From NCBI GenBank assembly GCA_040437565.1, contig JBDOQK010000018.1:186001-250000 (forward strand): a DNA stretch of 64,000 nt, in the 5' to 3' direction. The notes under the pieces are model-generated. The model was not told where the DNA came from. It ran no database searches and saw only the letters and a program-made list of their open reading frames with translations. This DNA comes from Albugo candida (taxonomy: Eukaryota; Oomycota; Peronosporomycetes; Albuginales). Made by a program: the position numbers and the translations under genes. This document shows, in pieces, positions 22,039 to 38,200 of this stretch (positions are counted from its first letter, which is position 1; every line of letters starts with the position of its first letter).

Positions 22039-24718
22039 ATGAATCGGCAGACACTAGCTGAAGCCACCAGTCTGCATGATGGATCTGTTCCATCATATCT
22101 TCTGGAGGAGATCGCAAGTATGCACAATTGATTATGAACCTGTCGTCAATTTCGTGCTGACTTTGCCGCAGATCAGACAAAAATTAGTGTGCGAGATGCC
22201 GAAAAAATTGCCGATTATCTAGTAGGACGCGCAACAAAGACAAATCACAATGTAAAGTATAAGGCTTTACAAGTAATACAGGTCTGGTGTAGAATCTACT
22301 CTTAGAAATGAACGCTCTGTATCGTTTCATCGGATATAGCATTGCATTCGCGAAGGTCATCAGGCTTTTTCAGAAGCAATTCGTGACGAGCGACAGGAGT
22401 TGGAAGTTATCAGTCGTAAATATACTATCCGCTTGACTGAATAGGAATAAAAGTGTAATTCCACTCAACTTTTTAGACAGCAGTGGTTCTCGGGAAGCGG
22501 CTACTAAGAACGAAAAAGCTCGCCAAATTTGTCGTCTGGTCGAGGTACATTGTGTCCTTCAGTTTGTGGGTATCATATACTTCATTTTTATATTTAGGGT
22601 ATATTGTATGCACTTGATGATGAAGTAGCCAGAGAACCAACTGCACCAGTGGCGTACCAGGACATGAAGCACAAATCGAGAGGACTCATCCAACAAAATC
22701 TGATTGAACTACAAGGAGCCGAATTTCCTAACCCACCAAAAACAACACCAATGGAGCATCAGAATGCATGGTCCACACCAGTATTACAGCAGCGGAATCA
22801 TGACACATCTGGAGGTTCATGTGGTAGTACTCTGCTACCATCTCGCCACTCGAACAATTCTGTTTCTTTTCTAAATGCAAAGTCTTATCCAAACACGACC
22901 ACGCAAGAACCAAGTACAAGTTCTGGAAGATACACTTATTCCAATCGTGAATTTTATAACGAACGTGCACCGTCATCGGCTCCATCCGGTTATAATGTGC
23001 CTCAGTTTTCAGAAAATAAATCATGGTCGTCTGTAACGTCTTCCACACCGCAATATACGGCTGGTACGTGGAATAGTAGTGGTTTTAAGAAGAAGGAATT
23101 GGATTATTCTCAAGCTCCAAGATCCTCTCGAGAAAATAGACCAACTGTGTTAATTGGGCACAAACTAAATGTTGCCAAGCCGGTGGAGAACAACTTGCCA
23201 AGACCATATACTTTACCACCACCACCTGCTCCTGGAAATGCTGATGGCCGCGCGCGTCAATTTCCTACATACATGGAAAATACCGATAGACTCAAGAGCG
23301 CTGAGTTTGCTGGTCCTCCTCCTAGAAGTTGGGATCATGACCGCTATCAATATGATAGCAAGACTCATGCTATCCACTCGAATTCAGGAGGTTTCAACAG
23401 CTCAACCCAACACAATATGGTAGTTAATGACGACAGAGTCTCTTCCAAGCTCAACAAAACGGTGGAAGGATTAGTCAAGATGAGTCTGGAAGCACGTGAG
23501 AAATGGGACTGTCGTAATATTGACAAGTCAATGGCTACTTCTCTCGCTGATCACGATGAGCTTAGTTCCATGACGCATCCAATCGACCGTGGGTACTACC
23601 AACAATCTGGACCGATGCATACTTCTGTCCAATCCGACATAGCTGGGTACACGAGAAAGCTCATTTCACTTCTCAGCCTACTAACGTCATGTACGAGCAG
23701 GCAATATGAACGTGGCCTTATCGATAGTTTATGTGTCTCGACCGGCCTAGCTCGCGCTCCACCCACCGAAGAGCTCGCCCGCTTTGTTGAGTTGGCACAA
23801 AATCTTGAAGTGGATACTATAGGCGATATTATTCTAGACAAGCTTGAAGACTCTATATGGCAGGTACATACTCACTTCTGATTGTCTTCACCGCACACAG
23901 TGCTATTTCTTTGTTGTGCAGGTTCGCCTCAAGGCATTGTACGTTATATCAGCCTTATTCGAAGCTCCAGCTTGTACAGCTTATATTGAATGGTTTGAAG
24001 AAAACTCGGACGTAATTGAAGCTGTAAGTATCCCCAATTCGTACTTGGATATAACTGTACTTTTAGGTGGTGACATTTGCTCTCGATACTATAGCTCATG
24101 AATGACGAAAAACCTCCTGTGGTCTCAAAAGCACTTCAAATATTGAAATTTCTCGGTCTTGCGGAAGAGCTCGAGCACACAAAGCGGGCTTTATCTGGTC
24201 GTACATCAACCTTAAAAAACAAAGCAAGCACTCGATGCGGAAATGCGACTCCAGTTGCGTCACACATATCAAAATCCACGGCGGCAGAAGCAGATTTATT
24301 AGGTTTTGATTCCTCGCCCGTCGCACCACGTAAAGCTCCATTGCAAAACGATTTGTCCGCGATAATGGGGCAGCCAGACACATCCAATCGAAATATCTCG
24401 GTACGCAAACTGTAATTTTCTCAGATAAATTTTAAGCTTATTGTGCTGCACAAAGCTTTTGGATGAATTCCTTCCACAAAGTCAGCAAGAACCGTATTTG
24501 CCTCAAGCAGGAGACCATCGATTTCCTACAAGCAATGTACAGTACAACGGAATCCAACAAAAAGAGCCATGTCAAAACCAAGCAGTCGNNNNNNNNNNNN
24601 NNNNNNNNNNNNNNNNNNNNNNNNNNNNNNNNNNNNNNNNNNNNNNNNNNNNNNNNNNNNNNNNNNNNNNNNNNNNNNNNNNNNNNNNAGATCAATCAAT
24701 ACACCTGAATTTGGGTAG
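22039..24718 (+). CDS. Tepsin-like ENTH/VHS clathrin-type adaptor
   Basis: ATG at 22039 (MNRQTLAEATSLHDGSVPSY). First exons: 22039-22117, 22172-22281, 22340-about 22418, then about 22484-22545 and from about 22601. The N-terminal domain has the ENTH signature EATSLHDGSVPSYLLEEIA and continues NHNVKYKALQVIQHCIREGH. A long Gly/Ser/Asn/Pro-rich linker follows, then a second helical domain (RLKALYVISALFEAPACTAY, PVVSKALQILKFLGLAEELE) like the tVHS domain of tepsin. After it come LLGFD and LLDEF, which look like clathrin- or adaptor-binding boxes. Tepsin is the AP-4 accessory protein at the trans-Golgi network; plain epsins lack the second domain. The 3' end is broken by a true 100-N gap (24589-24688); RSINTPEFG and a stop at 24716-24718 after the gap may be the last codons. 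Confidence 0.75.
24589..24688. other. Assembly gap without flanking overlap
   Basis: A run of 100 Ns. Unlike every other gap here, I find no repeated flank, so real sequence of unknown length is missing. It removes part of the 3' exon of the tepsin-like gene. Confidence 0.85.
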
Positions 24719-29373
<4,655 letters not shown>

Positions 29374-29566
29374 TAAACGCTCGGCGGTAGCAAAGAATGA
29401 TAGAGAGTCTAAGAAAAAATGCTAGCTATGAATCGGAGTCAAGTCTAAAGATTTTCCTTTGCGGTGTGATTGCGTCGCGCTTTTCTGGACGGCAGTATTT
29501 GATTGAATGCTTGTGATCTGTAAAGGCAACCAAGCAAATGATTTTATCGAGATGCATGAAAAGTAT

Positions 29567-29692
29567 CCAAATTTTGTATNNNNNNNNNNNNNNNNNNNNN
29601 NNNNNNNNNNNNNNNNNNNNNNNNNNNNNNNNNNNNNNNNNNNNNNNNNNNNNNNNNNNNNNNNNNNNNNNNNNNNNNNCCAAATTTTGTAT
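29567..29692. repeat. Unmerged contig overlap around gap 29580-29679
   Basis: Only 13 bases (CCAAATTTTGTAT) recur at 29567-29579 and 29680-29692. Given the pattern at the other gaps this is probably a short contig overlap, though 13 bases in AT-rich sequence could be chance. Confidence 0.6.
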
Positions 29693-29771
29693 AGAATTTT
29701 GTATAAATCCAATGATTGGCAAAAAAGCTGCGGTGGCGTGAATTTCTTGGAAATTGTTTTGTAGCTCTTCG

Positions 29772-32309
29772 ATGTCTCTGCAAGAATTAGCTGCACATGT
29801 TTGTGTTGCTAACACATCAAATTCTGTTTTTCGCGATGAATGCATGTACTCATTTGATTCCCCTTTCTCTGAGGGTGGTTTATATACCAATCTCATTTCG
29901 CTCGAGTCTGTCGGAGAACCGTTTTTGTTACTCGATCAGAAAAAAAATCCAAATGCCATTTACTTGCATCAAAAATTTGTAAAATCAAAAATTCCTGTAG
30001 ACAAAGACAGACAGGAAACGGTACCAACAAAACTCGCTATTGGTGGCAAAGGCGGCTTTCTCAACGATTCGGAATCCAATCAGTTTGAGGTTACTAAAAG
30101 TTTCGAAGTTGTTGTGTTTGAGCCTAATTCAAAGAAAGAAAAAGTACGGGTCCAATTCCCATCCGAACAAATTCCTCCTGTTGTCAATGACGCCATAGAT
30201 GCTGTATTGAATCATGCTGGAAATGTTGTGCAGGAGACAGTGGCCACATGGCAAGAGGAGCTCAAAGAAACAAAGTACGCTGCTGATTTGATGCAAGTCC
30301 CAAATCCTCCTAAACTATCAGCCAATCCACAAACATGGAAATGTCAAGGTGATAATTGTGATATGCGTGAAAATCTCTGGCTAAATCTTTCCGATGGTTT
30401 TATCGGTTGTGGACGTAAGAATTGGGATGGCTCTGGTGGATGTGGTGCTGCGCTAACGCATTATGAGCAAACAGGTAAGAAGTATCCACTCGCAGTGAAA
30501 CTCGGTACTATAACCGCAAAGGAAGGAGATGTCTTCAGCTATGCGGCGGATGAAGATGATCTAGTAGTTGACAAGTACCTCTCTTCTCATTTAGCTCATT
30601 TTGGAATCAATATTCAGAATCTAAAAAAGACTGACAAGTCCATGAACGAACTCCAAGTGGGATTGAATATGAGCTACGACTTTGATGCAATTACGGAGAA
30701 AGGAAAAACACTAGTACCAATTTCTGGAGCCGGTTACATCGGCTTCACCAATTTAGGAAATAGCTGCTACATCAATTCCGTCTTACAGCTACTTTTGGCT
30801 TTACCGGAAATGCAGTCTCGATACTTTGACGCAGCGGAAAATATTTTCTCTACTTCGATGGTACCGTCAGAAGATTTCGCAGTGCAAATGGCAAAAGTTG
30901 CTACTGCAATTCTATCCGATCGTTATAAACGCAACGTATCGATAGAAACTGGTGAGAAAGATTTACACGGAATCGACATTCGACCGAGTACTTTTAGAGC
31001 ACTCGTAGGGCGGGGCCATGCCGCATTTTCGACTCAGGAACAGCAAGATGCCGTCGAATATTTGCAACACCTTCTTGACTATATGAAGAGAAGCGAGCAC
31101 GCCACCAAGTCGCGAATCGGACCTTTATTCCCTGATAAACCCAACTCCGAACTACTAGCCAGTCCTTCCTTATTTCAATTTTCGTTCCAAGATCGTATTG
31201 AGTGCTTGCAATCACACAAAGTGAGATACCTCACTCGTGATGACCTCATTCTTCGACTACAAATTCCTCTTGAGTGTGCCACCAATGCTCCTGAGGTAAG
31301 AGAATTCCAAGAGAGTAGCAGCAAGCGTCAGCGGGTCGTGGATGGAAAAGTAGACGAGCAAGCAGTTGATACAAGTCGTGTTATACCAGACGTACCTTTT
31401 AATGCTTGCTTGGATCGTACATTTTCGTCGGAGCTGGTTGAAGACTTTTTATCTTCTGCAACTGGTACGAAAGGAACAGCTCAACAGACCGTACGAATGA
31501 AGACATTTCCGCGGTATTTGCTTCTGCAAATGGCGAGATTCTACGCTGCTGAAGACTGGACACCAAAAAAACTTGAAGTCTCTGTTCGTGTACCGGAACA
31601 AATTTCCTTACAAAATTATCGCTCAGAAGGATTACAGGAAGGTGAAGAGATTCTACCAGACTCTCCAACTTGTGCAACTCCACAAAACCAGGAAATAACA
31701 CCAGATGAAAACTTGGTTGCTCAATTAGTATCAATGGGGTTTTCAGAAAATGGCTGCAAGAAAGCAGCGATAGCAACCTCGAATGGCTCAGCGGAAGCAG
31801 CGATGGAATGGATTCTGACTCATATGGAAGATGATAACTTTAATGATGATGTAGCCATGACAAATCAAGATCACATAGACGATCATATCAGTGCTGAGCA
31901 TTTGGGTACTCTGACTTCCTTGGGATTTTCGGAAAATCAAGTCGAGGTTGCGCTTCGAATGACAAGCAATGATGTAGACAGAGCCGCTGAATGGTTGTTT
32001 AGTCACATGGATGACCTCGATGAAGTTGTTGCAAAGTATCAAGTCACTGATTCCGTTCCGGCACCAAACGCTTCGGAACATAAGGAAAGGCTCGATAATT
32101 CCTCTTGTGGAGACTATACTCTTGTTGGCTTTATCAGTCACATTGGCAAGAACTCCAACTCTGGGCACTACGTATGTCATCTGAAAAAACAAGGCCGCTG
32201 GATCATTTTCAATGACGATAATGTTGCCCTATCGGAAGTACCACCTTTCAGCTCTGGATTTCTTTATTTATTTCGGCGTAATGATTGCAGTATCCCAGCT
32301 AGCAAATGA
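29772..32309 (+). CDS. USP5: USP5/USP13-type ubiquitin hydrolase (isopeptidase T)
   Basis: A single open frame of 845 residues from ATG 29772 (MSLQELAAHVCVANTSNSVF) to TGA 32307-32309. The region around 30335-30500 is the ZnF-UBP domain (TWKCQGDNCDMRENLW, DGFIGCGRKNWDGSGGCGAA). The catalytic cysteine box is GYIGFTNLGNSCYINSVLQL, with the nucleophile at residue 332. Two UBA domains sit in the insert: QLVSMGFSENGCKKAAIA and LTSLGFSENQVEVALRM. The histidine box is GKNSNSGHYVCHL with WIIFNDDNV after it. The ZnF-UBP plus two UBA layout is specific to USP5/13, which disassembles free unanchored polyubiquitin. Length agrees with the family (human 858). The 3' end overlaps the next gene by 11 bp on the opposite strand. 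Confidence 0.95.
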   Translation: MSLQELAAHVCVANTSNSVFRDECMYSFDSPFSEGGLYTNLISLESVGEPFLLLDQKKNPNAIYLHQKFVKSKIPVDKDRQETVPTKLAIGGKGGFLNDSESNQFEVTKSFEVVVFEPNSKKEKVRVQFPSEQIPPVVNDAIDAVLNHAGNVVQETVATWQEELKETKYAADLMQVPNPPKLSANPQTWKCQGDNCDMRENLWLNLSDGFIGCGRKNWDGSGGCGAALTHYEQTGKKYPLAVKLGTITAKEGDVFSYAADEDDLVVDKYLSSHLAHFGINIQNLKKTDKSMNELQVGLNMSYDFDAITEKGKTLVPISGAGYIGFTNLGNSCYINSVLQLLLALPEMQSRYFDAAENIFSTSMVPSEDFAVQMAKVATAILSDRYKRNVSIETGEKDLHGIDIRPSTFRALVGRGHAAFSTQEQQDAVEYLQHLLDYMKRSEHATKSRIGPLFPDKPNSELLASPSLFQFSFQDRIECLQSHKVRYLTRDDLILRLQIPLECATNAPEVREFQESSSKRQRVVDGKVDEQAVDTSRVIPDVPFNACLDRTFSSELVEDFLSSATGTKGTAQQTVRMKTFPRYLLLQMARFYAAEDWTPKKLEVSVRVPEQISLQNYRSEGLQEGEEILPDSPTCATPQNQEITPDENLVAQLVSMGFSENGCKKAAIATSNGSAEAAMEWILTHMEDDNFNDDVAMTNQDHIDDHISAEHLGTLTSLGFSENQVEVALRMTSNDVDRAAEWLFSHMDDLDEVVAKYQVTDSVPAPNASEHKERLDNSSCGDYTLVGFISHIGKNSNSGHYVCHLKKQGRWIIFNDDNVALSEVPPFSSGFLYLFRRNDCSIPASK

Positions 32310-34240
32310 GACGAGCCAGCTCAGTTTCATCCACTATCTCATCAAATTCGTCACCGTAATCGAATTCCTGCTCCACAAGCTGAATCTCTGATGTATCTGC
32401 CGGCTTTGCTCCAACTTGGGACCAATTTGAAATCGAAGGGAATTTAAGTAATCGATTGGATTTCTTTTTTCGTCGACCTCGTCGTCTCATTGCTTGCCTC
32501 TCCAAAGTCTCTATCCTTGGCAGACTCACAGCGTACCCGTGCACTGCATGTTCCCTCGCTTGTTTCTTCTGTTTGTTATCATCGCAAGAAATTGAAATTC
32601 GTACTTGTTCATCCTTTCCCGAGGTTTTGTGATTGTGACTGTCCGTGACTCCTTGTTGTTCCAATTTGGCAGAGACTAGAGCTCGTTGTGCTGCCGCTAG
32701 TGCACGAGCGATGCCCTGATGGTATAATCGCACAAGACGTTCTTCCTTACTCATCATTAAGCGCTCTTTTTGCTCTTCTTCCAAAGCTGCTTGACGTTTT
32801 TTCTGTATCATAATCAGCTTTTGCCGACGAATCGATTTCGCGATGAATCGAACCCTTTTGTCCTCGCGTTCCATCAAACTTCTCTCAGCATTCAAAATCT
32901 ACCCAGAAACAAAGTCCATGTTGATCATTACTCAAACCGTACAACACAACTGATACCTCCATTGCTTGCTGCTGTTTTTGTGTCGCTTCCATTTGTCTTT
33001 TGGCTTCATTTTTTCTTGCTATCATTGCTTGCCTGATAAGTGAACCTCTTTGACGCCGAATCTCAGCTTCCATTGCTTTTCTGGTATCGACTTGCTTACA
33101 TTCCTCCTTCATTGCGGTCGAAACTTTTTGTGATCCAGGCTGAACAGCAGAAGGAATACTTGCTCCAGGTGGGACCCATGCGGCTCGGTCTGAAGCTGAC
33201 GCAGCCTTTGTTGGTGCAGATTTGAACCTGATATTCCGTTGCTTTGAGTTGACATGCTGATCCTGTTTTATTTTCACCCGATTACGCTGCGGACTTCTTT
33301 GATCGGAAAGCTGAATCGGACGATTCTTGGCCGATGCGTCAGTTTTGATATGTCGCTTCGTCACTCGAGCACTTTGTTGTACGACGTTTTGATTAATGCG
33401 GAATCTCTCACGCCGACGAAGGAACTTCCTTGCGGTACGCTGAATGTGAGCTGCTGCATCATTCTGTATATACTGGCGGTAGAGCGACTTGATACGAATT
33501 CGGACAAGGTACCCCCTTGCATGAGCCTGAATTCTGCAAATATAATAGAGAATATCCAGGTATATCTTCCTTGCAATGTATGATCGTGCACAAGCTTGGA
33601 TTTTGACGGCTGCTGCATATTCTAGATTATATTGAGCAGCTTTACTTTTTAACTGGGAAAACGTTTGTTCTGCGATTTTACGTCGTACAAAACACTGCAA
33701 TATCGTGGCTGTTCTTGTCATCATGTAGACTTCTTGAAGCTCTCGTTGGCGAGCACATTTGAGCTGAATTACTTTCCGGCAGACTTCATTTAAAAGACTT
33801 AATCTTTCTCTCTCTCGTTGTATTCGAATGATACGATAGCCACTGCGAGCGACCCAGCCGCGCCACGCACCCTGAAGCCTCACGGCTGCATTATACTCAA
33901 CCATACGCAAATAACGACAGTGTTGCCGGTATGCATTCTGTATACGCGTTGCAGCATACGACCAGTGATTCAGAATTCGTTTGCTCTCCCTTTCCTTCTT
34001 GCGTTGAATTTGCTGCGAAATCTCTTCAATCTTTCGAATCTAAAAATTCAAAGTTTTATGAGAGAAGAATCTGAACGTTTATTTGAGCAATGCTACCTCG
34101 CTATCTATCTTCTTCTGCTGATTTTGTATTGCTTCTGCGCGTTTGACAATACTGAGTTTTGCACGCTCTTTTGCTGCAGATGCTGCATTAAGACTGCTGT
34201 CCTGAAAATTGGTAACGTGTCTTTTAGTGAATTTACTTGA
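32299..34240 (-). CDS. IQ-motif (calmodulin-binding) coiled-coil protein
   Basis: At least four exons read toward lower coordinates: about 34097-34205 (NAASAAKERAKLSIVKRAEA), 32945-34040, and 32299-32898, with introns of about 57 and 47 bp; the 5' exon is uncertain and may begin near 34360 (MEQMSGMNLNTNPSFYQ). The protein is very basic, with repeated IQ motifs such as AATRIQNAYRQHCRYLR, AAVRLQGAWRGWVARSGYR, AAVKIQACARSYIARK, ICRIQAHARGYLVR and AAHIQRTARKFLRRRER. These bind calmodulin or centrin-like proteins. A charged coiled coil follows, and the end is acidic (EFDYGDEFDEIVDETE). Its partner and location are unknown; cilia and cytoskeleton are common sites for such proteins. TAG is at 32299-32301. 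Confidence 0.75.
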
Positions 34241-34650
34241 TATTCCTACAGAATACGAGTATCATGACTTGTTCCAATCCTGCAAAACTCACATGTCGTG
34301 TTACCTGCCTGGTAAAAGCTCGGGTTTGTATTCAAATTCATCCCAGACATTTGCTCCATTTTGTGCCGTTTCAAGCTCCAATCTATTCACATTACTGATT
34401 GGCTAATTACATTTTTATTGTACCAATCGCGTTACATCCTGCAAGTCTCATGAAAGGCTACAAAAAGGACAGTTACAGTGATTAAAGAGATGCCGTAATT
34501 ACATATATAGCTAAAGATCTTGAGATTCTATACTCATGTATTTCAGCCAATAACGCGCTTGATCTGGATGACAGTAATAAGCAAATGCTCATTTGGCCTT
34601 GCTTGAATTGAGCAAATATTCTCTCACAAGACGATAACTTTTGTACAGTC

Positions 34651-35238
34651 TGGTTCCCATTTCTTTGTGACAGTCATAACGCATCTCACTTACAGCTGTG
34701 AGTGATTTGTCCTCTTTCCAAACGCGTAGTCAGGAGCTATTATCGTCATTCGATTCGGCTCACACCGAATCTGTCGACCAGTATGCTTGGTAAAAGAAAT
34801 AACTGCGAGTCTGCAAAAGCGAATAACGCAGGATTCCCATGCATTGAAATCAAGAAAGCCACTTCCTCACTCATGGGACCAGCAGCTTCGGATGNNNNNN
34901 NNNNNNNNNNNNNNNNNNNNNNNNNNNNNNNNNNNNNNNNNNNNNNNNNNNNNNNNNNNNNNNNNNNNNNNNNNNNNNNNNNNNNNNNNNNNNNTGGTTC
35001 CCATTTCTTTGTGACAGTCATAACGCATCTCACTTACAGCTGTGAGTGATTTGTCCTCTTTCCAAACGCGTAGTCAGGAGCTATTATCGTCATTCGATTC
35101 GGCTCACACCGAATCTGTCGACCAGTATGCTTGGTAAAAGAAATAACTGCGAGTCTGCAAAAGCGAATAACGCAGGATTCCCATGCATTGAAATCAAGAA
35201 AGCCACTTCCTCACTCATGGGACCAGCAGCTTCGGATG
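34651..35238. repeat. Unmerged contig overlap around gap 34895-34994
   Basis: Bases 34651-34894 (244) recur as 34995-35238 across 100 Ns. The copied part includes the start region of the ELM2-PHD gene, so an apparent second start at 34783 is a scaffold artefact. Confidence 0.92.
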
Positions 35239-38200
35239 ACAACGACTTTGACAGCGTCTCGCCTTATCAGCCCGTACAACTGACTTCGAAGGCTGCAAGT
35301 TCACGTCTCACTCATATAAGATCACGAATAGGAAGAAGATATCAAGCAGTCATTCCGGAATTGATTTGTAAGCAAGAAAAGGGTGGAAATAAAAAAGCTT
35401 TGACTCTCGACTCGGAACGAGAAAATAGACCGGCAAAGCTCAAATTCAGTGCACAAAAAAGCAAAAGTAATGAATTTGTTTCTCGGTTATTTGTACTTAT
35501 ATTTGACATTGAGAATACAGTGTTAGATCCAGAAATGCTTTCAGAGTATTTAACATTTGCCGTCACGTTGCGAGAATGCTCCACTGGTATAAATGAGTCG
35601 AAACAGGATGTTGAAGCTTTAGCGCTGGATGTACTGCATCGGTGGGATTATGACGTCTTGGACGCTGCATGTGCACTTTATTCTCGTCACTCTTTAAGCG
35701 AAAATGAAGCATATGGAGAAAGAAATCGGGTAACCAGCGCCGTTCCGACGTCGTGTACTGGTGAAGAAATAGATATCCAAGCTGATCCGCTAGTCGATAA
35801 TATGTTGATGACAGGATCAACATCGTCTGGAAGGCTGGAGATCGACACAATCTGTCCTGAAACATCACAAGTACCTCTCGAGAAAACATGCTCGGAGTGG
35901 TTGGACGATTTTTATACCTGTTTAAGCCAACACAGGGTAACTTTAGAGGTAGTGGATCAGCTGGAAGATCTCGAACGACGTGGTGACCATCTCAAGCGCG
36001 CTAAGAAAGCGCACCCTGTAGAATTCCTGGAGTATAATGTAGTAAGACAGATGCTTGAAAGAATACGAATCTGGCGAAAGAAATATGCAACCATCGAGCA
36101 TACAAGAGTTTCTAGAGGCGAAGTACAGAAACTATTATATCGCGCTGAAGACCTCGCCTTATCCATACCTTCCAAAAACATCCTCACCGAACGACTTTAC
36201 CGATTTGATGAAGCGCTTACGGATTTGATGAGATCGTTGGATCATGGAAATGGACGAAATCACTTCAAAGTAACACTTGACACACTCAAAGAAAAACTAG
36301 AGAAGCTTCAAGATACCAAAATTATCTTCAATCAAGAAAAGGGTATCGAAGCCATTGTTGTCGAAGCACAGGCACTGAAAACCTCTTTGAACGAAATGTG
36401 CTCGGACGAAAAAGTTAGTTTGCCGGCAATGCGTGAAGTACTGGCAAAGGTCGAACTTGTCCCCGTCGATTTCGCATCAGACATTGATCGTTTGCAACAT
36501 AAGATCTTGAACGCACAATCTTGGCTGACGAAGGTCCGGAAATTGATTCCTGGGCGTCGACTTACTCGGAAACGCGGCTCTGAACAAGGAGTGGAGATGG
36601 CTAATGATCAGAGGAAGATGGAGTTGGAAGAGATACGAGCTCTTGTGGATGATAATCCATGCGGTGAAAGCTCTGAAGTATTTGAAATGCAGGATCTTCT
36701 GGATTGTGCAAATGCCTGGGCAGATAGAGTTCGTTTGACACTAGAAAAAAATCCGAGTGATGTTTCATTGATTGAGCTCCAGGACTTGATGGAAGAGGCA
36801 AGTTTGATGCCAGTGGAAATGGAAGAAACACAATATATAACTGCAGAGATGGAAGCTCGTATGTGGTCTGATAAAGCGAATGTGATGCTTCAGAATATGA
36901 AATCGCTGGATAAAGTCGAAGCATTGCTTGATGAAGTTGAGAAAATTCGAGCTAAAATGACAGTCAAACGACGATCACGCTGGAAACCTCAATCAGAAAG
37001 GGATTTGCAGACGGCTGTCAATATTGCAAAACGCTGGGTGAACGAGTCGAAAGATATTTTGGGTGTGACGTACTTTGATAAAGTATTTACAGTCAAGTCA
37101 CCTGTCGCTGTTGGAGAGATTCTCTCTCAGCTTGGAGTTGGTGAACTGAGACCATCGAACAAAAAAACTTCCTTATCGACAGTTCTGTCACTTATCGACA
37201 AAGCAAGTCGCGTCCCTATCGATCTTTCATTTTATGTCTCACGACTCGAAAAAGTGATAGAGTTCGGTAAAGGCGTACAGCTAGAAATACGCAAAGTCAT
37301 GGAAAGTATCGCCATTATGGGGATGGTAGCGAATGAACAGCATTCTGGCTCACCTGTGGAGAGATTTGATCTCACAACGGCTACGTCGTTACTCGAAACA
37401 GCAGAAGCATTACCATTCACTTTTGATGAAGCGATCGAGCTTGGAAACGCCGTTCGCAAGGAGAAGGATTGGAGTGATAGGGTACATGCTGCTCTTCCTT
37501 TTCGTCAATCGAGAAAAGTTCGACAACGCCCTGTTCAATTAACCAAAAAAGATCTAAAAGCTTTGCTTGAGGAGTCCAAACATTTGAACTTTAATTTCCA
37601 CAGCGAAGCCCAAATGCTGCAAAAAGAAATCGAAGAAATCGAGTACTGGCAAAGTAGAGCACGTTTGGTTTTGGATCAAAGTATCGAAGAAAATTTCATT
37701 ATTTTGAAACGACTCGAAGCATTTGATCGTAAAGCCGGGGAAGATTTCCAAGAAAAGCGTGAAAAGCGACAACAACAAGAGCGTGATCGTATACATGCAG
37801 CAAAACAAAAGTCCCTTACCCACCAAGCGATGAAAATGGAGACAGAGGATCCGGTTTGCAAAGCTGATATAAAACTCAACGTGACATGCAACTCGACGGT
37901 ACATGTGAGTACCCCGTCACCACATCCTACCATGCTCATCCAGCGGGAGGCAATCATACGGCAAATCCTCAAGGAGAGCGGTAGCAGCCATCGCTGGCCT
38001 TCCTCAGCAGTAGAAGCGGAGGCGGCGAATCACGGTACAAGCAAGATCTCTGTAGGACCAGATACTGTGAAAGATGAATGTGACAAGCCGAACGAAATCC
38101 ATAAGAAGATTCCAGTCAAAAGGCATAAACCGCCAGGACGACTGCAAAATTCATCGATATTAAAGCCATTCCTCGATATGGTCGAGGAAGATATCGAAGC

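Noticed and set aside
22728-23048. A 106-codon minus-strand frame within the tepsin-like linker
   Set aside because: Antisense of a low-complexity coding linker; no start context or homology.
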